Assembly: GCA_963712655.1 (NCBI GenBank)
Contig: CAVQIT010000008.1
Location: 1,550,001 to 1,614,000, forward strand
Reading direction: 5' to 3'
DNA length: 64,000 nt
Origin: Pollutimonas sp963712655
GTDB lineage: Bacteria; Pseudomonadota; Gammaproteobacteria; Burkholderiales; Burkholderiaceae_B
Of the stretch, positions 16,798-25,437 are shown one piece after another (the stretch's first letter is position 1; every line of letters starts with the position of its first letter). A model generated the notes under the pieces. It made no database searches, was not told where the DNA came from, and saw only the letters and a program-made list of their open reading frames with translations. A program made the position numbers and the translations under genes.

Positions 16798-19700
16798 GTG
16801 GCACGCTTTTGGGAGGATGGGTTGGTCAGACTGTTCCTGAGCCTGGCAAGCGCCGCGTTCGCGGCGTCCAGTTCGATATCGTCGTAGAGGCTGCGGATCT
16901 CATCCACCAGGGCCGCCTCTTTGCGTCCCGCCAGCATTGCCGCGAGTTCCGCCAGCAAGGCTGCCGCGGCGTAATCGCCGCAAGCAATCAAAGGTTCTAT
17001 GCGCTCCAGGAGCGGCAGAATTAAGCGGTTTCTCTGTTTTCCGGCCCTTGTCTTGATAGAGACGCGCGTTTCAGCCTGCTTCTCAAGCTCGTCGCGAACC
17101 AGGAGAAGAACGTGATTCAACTGCTCGCGGAATTCCGCGATATCCCTGTTCATTGTTTCGGGGTCATCCGCGCGGGCCGAACGCTCGAGGTTCTCGGCCG
17201 CATGGAGCAAGCCTGTGGCGGCAAGATAGCCCGCAGCCCCTTTGACCAAATGCGCCAGTCCAAAAATATTATCCGGACTATTGGCCTGGGATAAGGCCAG
17301 GCGCTGCGGCACATCCGAGAAGTCCCGCAGGAAGCCGCGCAGCAAGCGGTCGAGCCGGTCGAGATCGCCGCCCATGCTTTGAAGGGCGGCGGACAGATCG
17401 ATAGGGGCCGTGCCGACGCCATCGGACGGCGCGGGCGATTTATTGTCCGGAAACGCGATTGCCGCCGCATTGCCGGCCAGGACGCCGGCCAGGGTGCTGT
17501 ACAGCAGGGCCTCGTCTATCGGTTTGGTCAGGTGGGCCGTCATCCCTGCGCGCAGGGTGGCTTCCTTATCCTCGATACGAGCCTGCGCCGTCAAGGCGAT
17601 AACCGGCAGCGCGGCCCAGGCGGGATTAAGACGTATGCGCCGCGTCGCTTCAAGACCATCCATGTCCGGCATATGCATGTCCATCAACACGGCATCGTAA
17701 GTGTGGCGCTCAAGCAGGCGCAGCGCTTGCGCGCCGCCGGCTGCGGCATCGACCATCATTCCGGCAAGAGCGAGGAAATCGGTTGCCACCTCGCGATTCA
17801 ACGCATTGTCGTCCACCAGTAGAATCCGGCGACCGGCAAGCAAGCGCCCGGTGGCTTCGCCGGTTATCCGCCGTTCCGGCGGCACGAGCGATGCCGGATG
17901 GTCTTTCCTTTGCTCTGGACCGGAAATCGTTGGAGGAGGAAAAAATACGTGCTGGATGGCATTGAACATCATCGATTCGGTGACAGGCTTGATCAGCAAG
18001 CCCTGAAGATCAAGTGCGTCCACTTGCTGCAGCAGTTCTTCACGTCCATAGGCGGTCACCATCAGAACCGCTGGAGTGCGGCGCAGGCTGGCGTCGGCGC
18101 GTATTCGCCGCGCCGCTTCCAGGCCGTCCATGCCAGGCATGCGCCAATCCATCAGGACCAGGTCGTAGGGCGCGCCCCGGGCCGAGGCGGCCCGCAGCAC
18201 GTCGAGCGCAACGGCGCCGGAGGGGACGCTGTTGCTCGTCATGCCGAACATTCCCACCATGTCGGCGAGGATTTCGCGCGCGCTGGCGTTATCGTCCACG
18301 ATAAGGACGCGCCTGCCGCCAAGCGGATGCGCGGCATCCGGCACGGCGGCAGGCGGGGCAGCCACCAGATCGATAGTGAAGCGAAAGAGGCTGCCGCGGC
18401 CCGGCTCGCTTTGAACTTCGATCTTTCCACCCATTTTTTCGACCAGCCGCTTGCTGATCGACAAGCCCAGGCCCGTGCCCCCGTAGCGGCGCGAGGTGCG
18501 TGAATCGGCTTGCGTAAACGGCTGGAAAAGGCCTGAAATCTGGTCGGCGTCAAGCCCGATGCCGGTGTCGCGGACGGAAAACTGCAACATCTGGCTGCCT
18601 GCCGTGGCGACAAGACAGACGGCGACGACGATTTCGCCCTCGCTGGTGAATTTCACCGCATTGCCAACCAGATTGATCAACACCTGCGATAGCCGCAATG
18701 GGTCGCCCTTCAATGTGCGCGGCACTTCCGGGGCCACCGCATAGATGATTTCCAGTCCTTTTTCCTCTGCGCGCAGAACCGTGGCGAGCGAGAGCGTATC
18801 GAGCACGGCCTCCAGTTCGAATTCTGTGTCCTCCAGATCAAGGCGGCCGGCCTCGATCTTCGAGTAATCCAGTATGTCGTTGATAATGCCCAGCAGAGTC
18901 TTGGCCGAGGCGTCGATTTTTTCCAGATAGTTGCGCTGCTTGGGCGACAAGTCGGTTTGCAGGGTCAGCCGGGTCATGCCGATCACCGTGTTCATGGGCG
19001 TGCGGATTTCGTGGCTCATGGTGGCGAGGAATTCGCCCTTGGCCCGCTCGGCGGTTTGCGCGGCGTCCCTGGCCATTTCGAGCGCCGCCGCCGCTTCGCG
19101 TTCTTTGGTGATGTCGCGCACTATGCCATCCCAGACGCTTGAGCCGTCGGGCCGGATTGACGAAGGCGCCGAGCGGATTTGCATCCAGATAATGAGCCCG
19201 TCGCGCTTCTGGATGCGGAATTGGTGGTCGAAAGGCTCACGCGTTGCGAGGGCGCTGGCGCTGGCAGCCATATAGCCTGCCAGATCGTCCTTGTGGATAA
19301 GCCGCAGGAAAGCGCGGAAATCGTCGGTGATTTTGTCTGGCGCAATGCCGATCAAGCCCAGAATGCCCGCGCTCATATAGAGCATGGCAGCCTGGCCCTG
19401 CGGGTTGTGCTCGAGGCGGAAAATTGCGCTGCCGGGCATGTTGTCGGCCAGGGCGGCCAAGCGCGCGCGGGCTTCCTTGCGCTCGGTAATGTCCTGCACC
19501 GTTCCGGTCAGGCTGGTGATTACTCTCGAAGAGTCGTAGTTTGCCTGGCCTCGGATATGGGCCGCGAAACTTGAGCCATCCATCCGGTAATGCTCGGTTT
19601 CGACGTCATAGGGCTGGCCGGTCGTCGAGCATCGTTCGATGGCCGTGGCCACTTTCCTGTAGCCGTCCGCAGGCAGCAGCTTTTGCAAATCGGCAAGCGT

Positions 19701-21152
19701 CATTGCGGGGCCGGCGGGGTCGATGCCATTCATCTCGGAGAGCATCTGCGAGCAGGTGAACTGCCCATTGGTCAGATCGAGCGTCCATGAGCCGATCCGC
19801 GCCAGTTTTTCGGCCTGTATAAGGCGTTCGCGCTGCAAGCGCAGTTCATGTTCGACGATCTTCCTGCCGGTTATATCGCGCGCAATACCGATAAGGCCGA
19901 TGACCCGGCCATCGGCATCCCGGCGCGGGCTTTTCGTGACCAGGAAAATGCGCTCGATGCCTTGCAGCGTCAGTGTTTCTTCCGTGGTCGAGGCCTTGCC
20001 GCTGGCGATGAGCCGGATTTCGTCCCGCCGGATTCTGGCGCCGATCGTGTGACCGAACAAATCGCCCGCTGTCCTGCCCAGGGCCTGCGCGGCGGCCACG
20101 CCCGTAAAGCGTTCCGCGGCCTGGTTGAACAGCAGGAAGTGGCCGTGGACATCCTTGAGGAAAATCGCGGCGGTCGCTCCATCCATGACGGCCTGAAGCC
20201 GATGGGCTGTTTCGTGCAATTGAGCGGTGCGTTCGGTGACCCGCTGCTCGAGTTCGGCATGCAAGCGCTGGACGGCTTGTTCGGCTTCGACGCGCTCGGT
20301 GATATTGCGCACCATGCCGAGAAACAGCTTTTGCCCCTGGATCAGATGGCAGGAAACTCGCACCTCGACCGGAAAGAGGCTGCCGTTCTTGCGGCGATGA
20401 TGCGAATAGACGGTGGCGGCCGCGCCCGGTTGCGTCTGGCTCCAGATATCTTCCTTTTGCGCCTGGGTCAGGTCGGTCGAAACATCGACTGCCGACATGC
20501 GCAGCAACTCTTGGCGGGTATAGCCCAGATTCCGGCAGGCGCTATCGTTGACATCGAGAAAACGCCCCTTGTCATCGTGAAGGAAAAAATCATCCAGCGC
20601 ATTGTCCACCAAAAGCCTGAAACGCTCCTCGCTGACGCGCAGGGCCTCCCGGCTTTTCAGCTCCGTGGCTGAATGCCCGGCTTGGCCGACCAGTATGGCC
20701 AGGTGGCTTTCGATGTGTTCGCGGGTTTGCGCCATCAGCCTTTTTTGCGTGCCGGAATAGGCTCTGGGCGCGGCGTCCAGGCTATCGATAACGCCGAAAA
20801 GAGTGTCGTCGGGCCAGAAAATGGGCATCCCAAGATAGGAAGCCGCGCCGCGTGCTGCGCCGGCGCCGCCGCGCCATTCCGGATCGCAGGAGGTATCCGG
20901 GATATCGACAATGCCGCGTGTGCGGATGACCTTGCCGCAGAAGAACTCTGCTTCCTGGCGGCCTACCCGTTTGCCGAAATGGATGATTTCATGAGGAGCG
21001 CGCGCCGTTGAAGCCTTGAGGCCATCGGTGCGCACGATACGCCCGATGTTGGTTTCCATGACTTCGGTCAGGGTGCGCAGCAGATTTCCCCACCGTTCGG
21101 CCATCTCCCTGGATATGGTCGTCGCGCCCCGCATCGATAATAAATCGGTCAT
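16794..21152 (-). CDS. Hybrid sensor histidine kinase: GAF, multiple PAS, HisKA, HATPase, two REC, Hpt
   Basis: This 1452-residue soluble kinase has, in order, a GAF-like domain (about 1-160), about four PAS domains (164-690), a HisKA dimerisation helix (ATMSHEIRTPMN, phospho-His near 716), a HATPase domain (about 815-930, ending near GGTGLGLSISK), two receiver domains (about 947-1060 and 1109-1225, each with VDDN and LMDWRMPGMDG or LMDMHMPDMDG) and an Hpt domain (about 1265-1365, LAHLVKGAAGYL). No membrane span is evident, so it senses a cytoplasmic signal. Start ATG 21152 is the first in frame. It is coupled to the diguanylate cyclase regulator downstream. Confidence 0.93.
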   Translation of the reverse strand: MTDLLSMRGATTISREMAERWGNLLRTLTEVMETNIGRIVRTDGLKASTARAPHEIIHFGKRVGRQEAEFFCGKVIRTRGIVDIPDTSCDPEWRGGAGAARGAASYLGMPIFWPDDTLFGVIDSLDAAPRAYSGTQKRLMAQTREHIESHLAILVGQAGHSATELKSREALRVSEERFRLLVDNALDDFFLHDDKGRFLDVNDSACRNLGYTRQELLRMSAVDVSTDLTQAQKEDIWSQTQPGAAATVYSHHRRKNGSLFPVEVRVSCHLIQGQKLFLGMVRNITERVEAEQAVQRLHAELEQRVTERTAQLHETAHRLQAVMDGATAAIFLKDVHGHFLLFNQAAERFTGVAAAQALGRTAGDLFGHTIGARIRRDEIRLIASGKASTTEETLTLQGIERIFLVTKSPRRDADGRVIGLIGIARDITGRKIVEHELRLQRERLIQAEKLARIGSWTLDLTNGQFTCSQMLSEMNGIDPAGPAMTLADLQKLLPADGYRKVATAIERCSTTGQPYDVETEHYRMDGSSFAAHIRGQANYDSSRVITSLTGTVQDITERKEARARLAALADNMPGSAIFRLEHNPQGQAAMLYMSAGILGLIGIAPDKITDDFRAFLRLIHKDDLAGYMAASASALATREPFDHQFRIQKRDGLIIWMQIRSAPSSIRPDGSSVWDGIVRDITKEREAAAALEMARDAAQTAERAKGEFLATMSHEIRTPMNTVIGMTRLTLQTDLSPKQRNYLEKIDASAKTLLGIINDILDYSKIEAGRLDLEDTEFELEAVLDTLSLATVLRAEEKGLEIIYAVAPEVPRTLKGDPLRLSQVLINLVGNAVKFTSEGEIVVAVCLVATAGSQMLQFSVRDTGIGLDADQISGLFQPFTQADSRTSRRYGGTGLGLSISKRLVEKMGGKIEVQSEPGRGSLFRFTIDLVAAPPAAVPDAAHPLGGRRVLIVDDNASAREILADMVGMFGMTSNSVPSGAVALDVLRAASARGAPYDLVLMDWRMPGMDGLEAARRIRADASLRRTPAVLMVTAYGREELLQQVDALDLQGLLIKPVTESMMFNAIQHVFFPPPTISGPEQRKDHPASLVPPERRITGEATGRLLAGRRILLVDDNALNREVATDFLALAGMMVDAAAGGAQALRLLERHTYDAVLMDMHMPDMDGLEATRRIRLNPAWAALPVIALTAQARIEDKEATLRAGMTAHLTKPIDEALLYSTLAGVLAGNAAAIAFPDNKSPAPSDGVGTAPIDLSAALQSMGGDLDRLDRLLRGFLRDFSDVPQRLALSQANSPDNIFGLAHLVKGAAGYLAATGLLHAAENLERSARADDPETMNRDIAEFREQLNHVLLLVRDELEKQAETRVSIKTRAGKQRNRLILPLLERIEPLIACGDYAAAALLAELAAMLAGRKEAALVDEIRSLYDDIELDAANAALARLRNSLTNPSSQKRAT

Positions 21153-21460
21153 GGCTATGAGTCTTCCGAAGGTTTGTGGTGCAGCCTTGATTTTTATTAC
21201 TGATGGCCCGACCGGCCGGAAGGCGCGTCAGAGACGAAAATAGTCTAACAGAGTTTGGAAGCCTTTCGAAAAGAAAAACGATGGCGAGCGCGCGCCGTAT
21301 TGAAAGGAAAAGTATGGCTTGCAGCGGATTTGTGCAAGAGCTTGCACAAGGCATCGAGGTGCCGGAATTCGTCTTGTTTCGACGAACACATCGTACTGCT
21401 GCGGCTGGCGCCGGCCGAATCGGCGGGCGAAGCCCGCGTAATCCGGCCCGCCGCCGTCTC
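21153..21460. other. Intergenic region upstream of the hybrid kinase
   Basis: These 308 bases lie between the 24-residue peptide gene and the kinase gene, both on the minus strand. No gene is supported. A hairpin GCGGGC-GAA-GCCCGC at 21423-21437 lies just beyond the peptide gene's stop and could end that transcript, though no T-run follows. The kinase promoter should lie in the remainder. Confidence 0.5.
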
Positions 21461-21535
21461 TTAATGCAGAAACAAAGCGAGGAGAATAATAATTGGGATG
21501 GGAACGCCCAGCAGGAATAATAAAATCGATCGCAT
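21461..21535 (-). CDS. 24-residue hydrophobic membrane peptide
   Basis: This gene encodes 24 residues, beginning MRSILLFLLGVPIPI and ending LLALFLH. It is a single membrane helix interrupted by a PIP turn, followed by a stop (TAA). A good ribosome-binding site, AAGGAT, lies 7-12 bases upstream of ATG 21535. It starts 26 bases after the stop of the larger membrane-protein gene (21562-22482), so the two are probably co-transcribed. Similar tiny proteins with this LLFLLGVPIPI pattern exist in other proteobacteria as far as I recall, but their function is unknown to me. Confidence 0.75.
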   Translation of the reverse strand: MRSILLFLLGVPIPIIILLALFLH

Positions 21536-21561
21536 GATTCAGATCCTTGAATGGCAGTGGT

Positions 21562-22482
21562 TTATATGGCGCTTGCGCGGGCGAAGGCATCATCGAGATC
21601 ACGGCGGCGACCGCCCCAAATCGCGGCAAGGCTTGCAAAAAAGGCGCCGCACAATAGGGCGACAAATGTCCATAGCGCCGTCGTGGCCGCCGCTTTTCGC
21701 GCCGCATCGGCAGCAGTTTTGGCTTCGGTCTTCGCCTTTTCGATGGCTTGCAGCGCTTGCGCATGCAGATCGGCAATGCGTTTTTCGGCGGCTGCCTGGT
21801 CCAGGCCGGTGCGTTGGGCAACCAGTTTTCCAAGATACGCCTTGTCGTCGGGGCTTAGTGTTCCTGTACTGATGCCATGCAAAAGTATTGTGGCGGCTTC
21901 GCTTTGAGCTTGCCTTGGGTTTTCATCGGCGGCAGGGCGATCCCCGCGGAACAAGGCGTCGACAAAGTAAGAGATGGATCCGCTGTCTTTGTCCATCGTG
22001 GCGGCGGCGCTTTGCGCGGCCGGCAGGATCGAGGATGCCGCTTTGCCCGCCGTGGTGCCGACCGTGCCTGCTATTCCGCCCAGTACAGAGCCCACAAGGG
22101 CGGCCGTCGCCAAGGACGCGACCGCCCAGCTAAGCAGGCCGTGGGCCGTATCGCGGAAATATACTTCGTCGGTCTGCACTCCGGTCCATCTGACACGCAG
22201 CCGGCCTGCCAAATAGCCGCCCAGTCCTGATGCGGCAATTTGCGTCAAGGCCAGCCAGATGGCGGTGGAAATGCCTATCGCCGCGGCGCTTGCGCCTTCA
22301 GACGACCACGGCGATACCGCTGAAAATCCCAGTCCGGCCCCTAGAATTATCAAAATCAGGGAAAGCGCGGCGGCCGCCGCCGCGCCGGCGAAAATCGCTG
22401 TCCAGGACACGCCGCTGGCATTTGGCCCCGGCATTCCCGCGGCAAGGACAGGCGTATTCCGGTCGATTTCTGTATTCTGCAT
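21562..22482 (-). CDS. Conserved membrane protein of the 'PhnA-like' hypothetical group
   Basis: This 306-residue protein has an N-terminal membrane segment (TAIFAGAAAAAALSLILIIL), further segments around residues 65-85 and 110-145, a central soluble part with helices (about 150-260, including LVAQRTGLDQAAAEKRIADL) and a final membrane segment (ALWTFVALLCGAFFASLAAI) before a basic tail. Proteins of this kind are often labelled PhnA-like, but no relation to phosphonate metabolism is visible. The N-terminal glycine/alanine-rich segments suggest a stress-related inner-membrane protein. Function unknown. Confidence 0.75.
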   Translation of the reverse strand: MQNTEIDRNTPVLAAGMPGPNASGVSWTAIFAGAAAAAALSLILIILGAGLGFSAVSPWSSEGASAAAIGISTAIWLALTQIAASGLGGYLAGRLRVRWTGVQTDEVYFRDTAHGLLSWAVASLATAALVGSVLGGIAGTVGTTAGKAASSILPAAQSAAATMDKDSGSISYFVDALFRGDRPAADENPRQAQSEAATILLHGISTGTLSPDDKAYLGKLVAQRTGLDQAAAEKRIADLHAQALQAIEKAKTEAKTAADAARKAAATTALWTFVALLCGAFFASLAAIWGGRRRDLDDAFARASAI

Positions 22483-22633
22483 GATGGACTCCTCGCCCTT
22501 TGTTGATCGAGCTCCGTCTCAGGGACTATTCCATGAGACGGCGATTCCGGGGCAAGTCTCATGCCTGACTTGGCAATCCATATACTATTTGTTGACTGAC
22601 AGGGGCGCGCGAACGCGACGAGGCGGGTGGCGT

Positions 22634-23521
22634 CTAGGCTGGACTCAATAAATGCCGCATCATTTGCCTGACATAAACCGGCAGTTCGTCCGCTGTCCGC
22701 ACACATAGCACCAAATCCCGGGATGCCCATTCATCGGTCAGGGTAAGTCGTTTGATGTGCGCGGATCTGGCGCAGCGCATGGCGGCTGTTTTCGGGACCA
22801 CGCCGATGCCGATTCCTTGGCCGACCATGCGGCAGACCGCATCGATGCTGCGCAGGCGCACCCGATAGTTAAGCTGCTTGCCCGCTTTGCGCGCATGATG
22901 CGCCACGTGTTCCTGCAGGGCGCTGCCTTCGATCAAACCCACGAAGTCATAGCCGGCAACCTCTGAAAGACTGATAGACGTTCGCTGCGCCAACTCATGG
23001 CCTTTGGCGACGATCAGCGCCAGCGGGTCCGGGCGGAAGGCATAGGTTTCCAGCCCCTGCAGATTCGCGGAATCCGCCACGACGCCGATGTCGGCCATGC
23101 CGGCGCGTATCGCGTCGGCGATTTCATAGCTTAGCCGTTCTTCCAGATCGACCGATATTTGCGGATATTGCGCTAAAAATGTGCTCAGGATGCCGGGCAG
23201 GTATTCACTCAGGGCGGAGGTATTGCAAAGCAGCCGCACATGCCCCTTCAGCCCTTTACCGTACTGGTCGAGTTCCCCTCGCATGCGGTCCATCTGTTGC
23301 AGGACGGTACGGGCATGATGCAATAAGGTTCTTCCCGCCGGCGCCAGTTGGACTCCGCGCCGATCGCGGACCAGCAGCGCTACGCCCAGGGTATCTTCCA
23401 TGCCTTTGATGCGCTCGCTTGCCGATGCCAGGGTCATGTGCGAGCGATGGGCGCCGCCAGTGATGGTCCCGGCCTCGTGGACGTTCAAGAACAAGCGTAG
23501 ATCGGTCAGGTCAAAGCGCAT
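22634..23521 (-). CDS. LysR-family transcriptional regulator
   Basis: This 295-residue regulator has an N-terminal winged helix (MRFDLTDLRLFLNVHEAGTI..., helix-turn-helix about residues 16-36) and a periplasmic-binding-like effector domain from about residue 90. ATG 23521 fits the family start; the longer in-frame start at 23557 adds a non-conserved segment. It is transcribed divergently from the TauE/SafE permease gene, which it most likely controls. Confidence 0.9.
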   Translation of the reverse strand: MRFDLTDLRLFLNVHEAGTITGGAHRSHMTLASASERIKGMEDTLGVALLVRDRRGVQLAPAGRTLLHHARTVLQQMDRMRGELDQYGKGLKGHVRLLCNTSALSEYLPGILSTFLAQYPQISVDLEERLSYEIADAIRAGMADIGVVADSANLQGLETYAFRPDPLALIVAKGHELAQRTSISLSEVAGYDFVGLIEGSALQEHVAHHARKAGKQLNYRVRLRSIDAVCRMVGQGIGIGVVPKTAAMRCARSAHIKRLTLTDEWASRDLVLCVRTADELPVYVRQMMRHLLSPA

Positions 23522-23697
23522 GAAAAAATCATAGCATGGCCTAAGGCCTGTTATCACCAGTCACGCGGGCGGGGATTTGGCGTTAACAGGCCCTGGCTCA
23601 GGCTGGGCCTGAGACTGGCTTCGAGATATCCTGATTTCCACCGAGCCGGAACTACTCCAGAATAGGGCTTCGTTTACATGGCGCAAGCCGTTCTTTG

Positions 23698-24567
23698 ATG
23701 GTGTTTCCCGAAATGATTTCCAATTTATCGCCGGAATTATCCGTGCTCGTTGCCCTGGTATTCATGCTTGCGGGAGTGGTCAAGGGAGTCGTTGGCCTGG
23801 GCCTGCCCACCATTTCGATGGCCTTGCTGGCCTTGTTCATGACGCCGGCGCAAGCGGCCGCGATGCTGGTCATTCCTTCCTTGGCGACCAATATATGGCA
23901 AGCCTGGCCTCTGCGTATGCCTAAGGATCTTCTGGCCAAATCGCTCGGATCCGATGCGTCCCCTGACGGGAAGCCCGTCAGGGGGATGGGGCAGTCGGGT
24001 GGATTTGATCAGAGGGTTCACAGGCCTTTGCTTGGGCGTATCGGCGGCATGCAGTTGGGTATTGGCATTGGCGCCTTGGCGGGCGCCTGGATTCTGGGAG
24101 CGCCCACGGGGGAATGGGCCTCCGTATCGTTGGGGGGCGCGCTGGTCGCTTATGCCGCATGGGGGCTTTTCGCCCATCCTTTAACGATACCGGCTCGCAT
24201 GGAAAAATGGCTTGGACCTTTGGTGGGCGCCGTGACGGGGGTAATTACCGCGGTCACCGGCGTATTTGTCGTACCGGCCGTTCCTTATCTACAGGCCTTG
24301 GCGCTTGGACGGGACGACCTGATCCAGGCCATGGGCGTTTCGTTTACGGTTTCCACGGTGGCGTTGGCTGCTGGATTATGGATTAACGATAGCTATCCGG
24401 TCTGGGCGGCCGGCGCCTCGGTCGTCATGCTGATTCCGGCCTTGGCGGGCATGTACGCCGGCCAGTTGCTGCGCAAGTCGCTTTCGCCGCAGGCTTTCCG
24501 CCGTTGCTTTTTGATCAGCCTGGCGATACTGGGTATTTATTTGCTGGTCGAGCAACTCTTGCCGTAA
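23698..24567 (+). CDS. TauE/SafE-family permease with an in-frame palindromic insert
   Basis: This 289-residue membrane protein of the sulfite/sulfoacetate exporter (TauE/SafE) family has two related halves (GVVKGVVGLGLPTISMALL near residue 24 and GAVTGVITAVTGVFVVPAVP in the second half). Between them, after MPKDLLAKS, is a hydrophilic stretch of about 30 residues (GSDASPDGKPVRGMGQSGG and on to PLLGR) that is not typical of the family. It coincides with the DNA palindrome at 23960-23984. The frame stays open, so the protein may still be made, but function may be altered. ATG 23713 is an alternative start. Confidence 0.85.
   Translation: MVFPEMISNLSPELSVLVALVFMLAGVVKGVVGLGLPTISMALLALFMTPAQAAAMLVIPSLATNIWQAWPLRMPKDLLAKSLGSDASPDGKPVRGMGQSGGFDQRVHRPLLGRIGGMQLGIGIGALAGAWILGAPTGEWASVSLGGALVAYAAWGLFAHPLTIPARMEKWLGPLVGAVTGVITAVTGVFVVPAVPYLQALALGRDDLIQAMGVSFTVSTVALAAGLWINDSYPVWAAGASVVMLIPALAGMYAGQLLRKSLSPQAFRRCFLISLAILGIYLLVEQLLP
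23960..23984. repeat. 11-bp perfect inverted repeat within the TauE/SafE gene
   Basis: Arms CCCCTGACGGG (23960-23970) and CCCGTCAGGGG (23974-23984) flank a 3-base loop. It lies within the hydrophilic extra segment of the permease, immediately after GGATCCGATGCGT. The shape is that of a mobile repetitive palindrome or a displaced terminator stem. No second copy was noticed in this window. Confidence 0.8.
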
Positions 24568-24595
24568 GTGCCGAATCCCTTTGATCCGACGTTCC

Positions 24596-24616
24596 AGCGG
24601 TCTCTATCAGACCGCT
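24596..24616 (+). terminator. Hairpin after the TauE/SafE gene
   Basis: Arms AGCGGTCT (24596-24603) and AGACCGCT (24609-24616) pair perfectly around a 5-base loop, 28 bases after the permease stop codon. There is no clear T-run after it, so it may be a weak terminator or a 3' stabiliser separating the permease from the GntR operon. Confidence 0.4.
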
Positions 24617-24654
24617 CATGCTCATAGTTGCTCCCTGAATAAATGTATAGTAGG

Positions 24655-24664
24655 ATGTATACAT
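24655..24664. promoter_or_regulatory. Possible GntR operator
   Basis: The perfect palindrome ATGTATACAT lies 22 bases before the ATG of the GntR regulator gene, with a related half-site ATGTATAG 10 bases upstream of it. FCD-type GntR regulators commonly bind short palindromes containing GTATAC-like cores at their own promoters. The assignment rests on position and symmetry only. Confidence 0.5.
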
Positions 24665-24686
24665 CACACCATACAAATATCAAAGA

Positions 24687-25400
24687 ATGAATACAACTAC
24701 CAGCGCCAAGGATTCACGCCCTCTGTATGACACCGTTTATGCCACCCTCAGGGAACGCATCGCGGATGGCACGCTACAGGCGGGCGAGATCGTCACCGAG
24801 GTGCAGTTGGCCGATATCCTGTCGGTCAGCCGGACGCCGGTGCGCGATGCGGTTCGGCGCCTGGTTGCTGAAAACCTTCTGATCATGCCCAAAAAGGGTG
24901 CTGTCAGGGTCTATTCGCCCACTGCCGCCGACCTGGCCGATGTCTATTGCACACGCGCGGCGCTGGAAAGCATGGCCGCACGGCTCGCCGCGATGGGCTC
25001 GGACGATGCTTTCGTGAAAAAGCTGAACGGCATTTGCGATTCCTGCTCGCAGTTGCCCGAAGAGAACCTGGTGTCCGCCGCGGCCGCGCTCAATGGCAGT
25101 TTTCATCAAGCCATTCTGGATCGCGCCGACAACGCCCGCATCAGCAATCTCCTGGCGAATCTCAACCCAATCATTGTCCGCTACCGGCATATTTCGCTGA
25201 CGTTTCGCGATCATCTCACCCAGTCCTGGGAGGAGCACCGGACGATCGCGCAATTGTTCGCGCAATGCAGCCCGGAAACAGTGGAAACCCACGTCAGGAC
25301 CCACATCCTGAAAGCCGGCGGACGTATCGTCGCCACCATGCAGGCCCTTGAAGGGCCGCGCGCATCGACTCTCTCAATGGACATGGTCTTGAACGCCTAG
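24687..25400 (+). CDS. GntR-family regulator with FCD effector domain
   Basis: This 237-residue protein has an N-terminal GntR winged helix (YDTVYATLRERIADGTLQAG, then LADILSVSRTPVRDAVRRL, residues about 14-70) and a C-terminal all-helical FCD domain that typically binds a metal and a carboxylic acid. It is first in an operon with an enolase-superfamily dehydratase, an amidohydrolase and a Bug receptor, which points to a sugar acid or other hydroxy acid as inducer (inference). The ATG is the one nearest to the palindrome at 24655-24664. Confidence 0.93.
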   Translation: MNTTTSAKDSRPLYDTVYATLRERIADGTLQAGEIVTEVQLADILSVSRTPVRDAVRRLVAENLLIMPKKGAVRVYSPTAADLADVYCTRAALESMAARLAAMGSDDAFVKKLNGICDSCSQLPEENLVSAAAALNGSFHQAILDRADNARISNLLANLNPIIVRYRHISLTFRDHLTQSWEEHRTIAQLFAQCSPETVETHVRTHILKAGGRIVATMQALEGPRASTLSMDMVLNA

Positions 25401-25437
25401 CGCAACTGTCCAATTTAACGTTATCAATCGAGAAATC

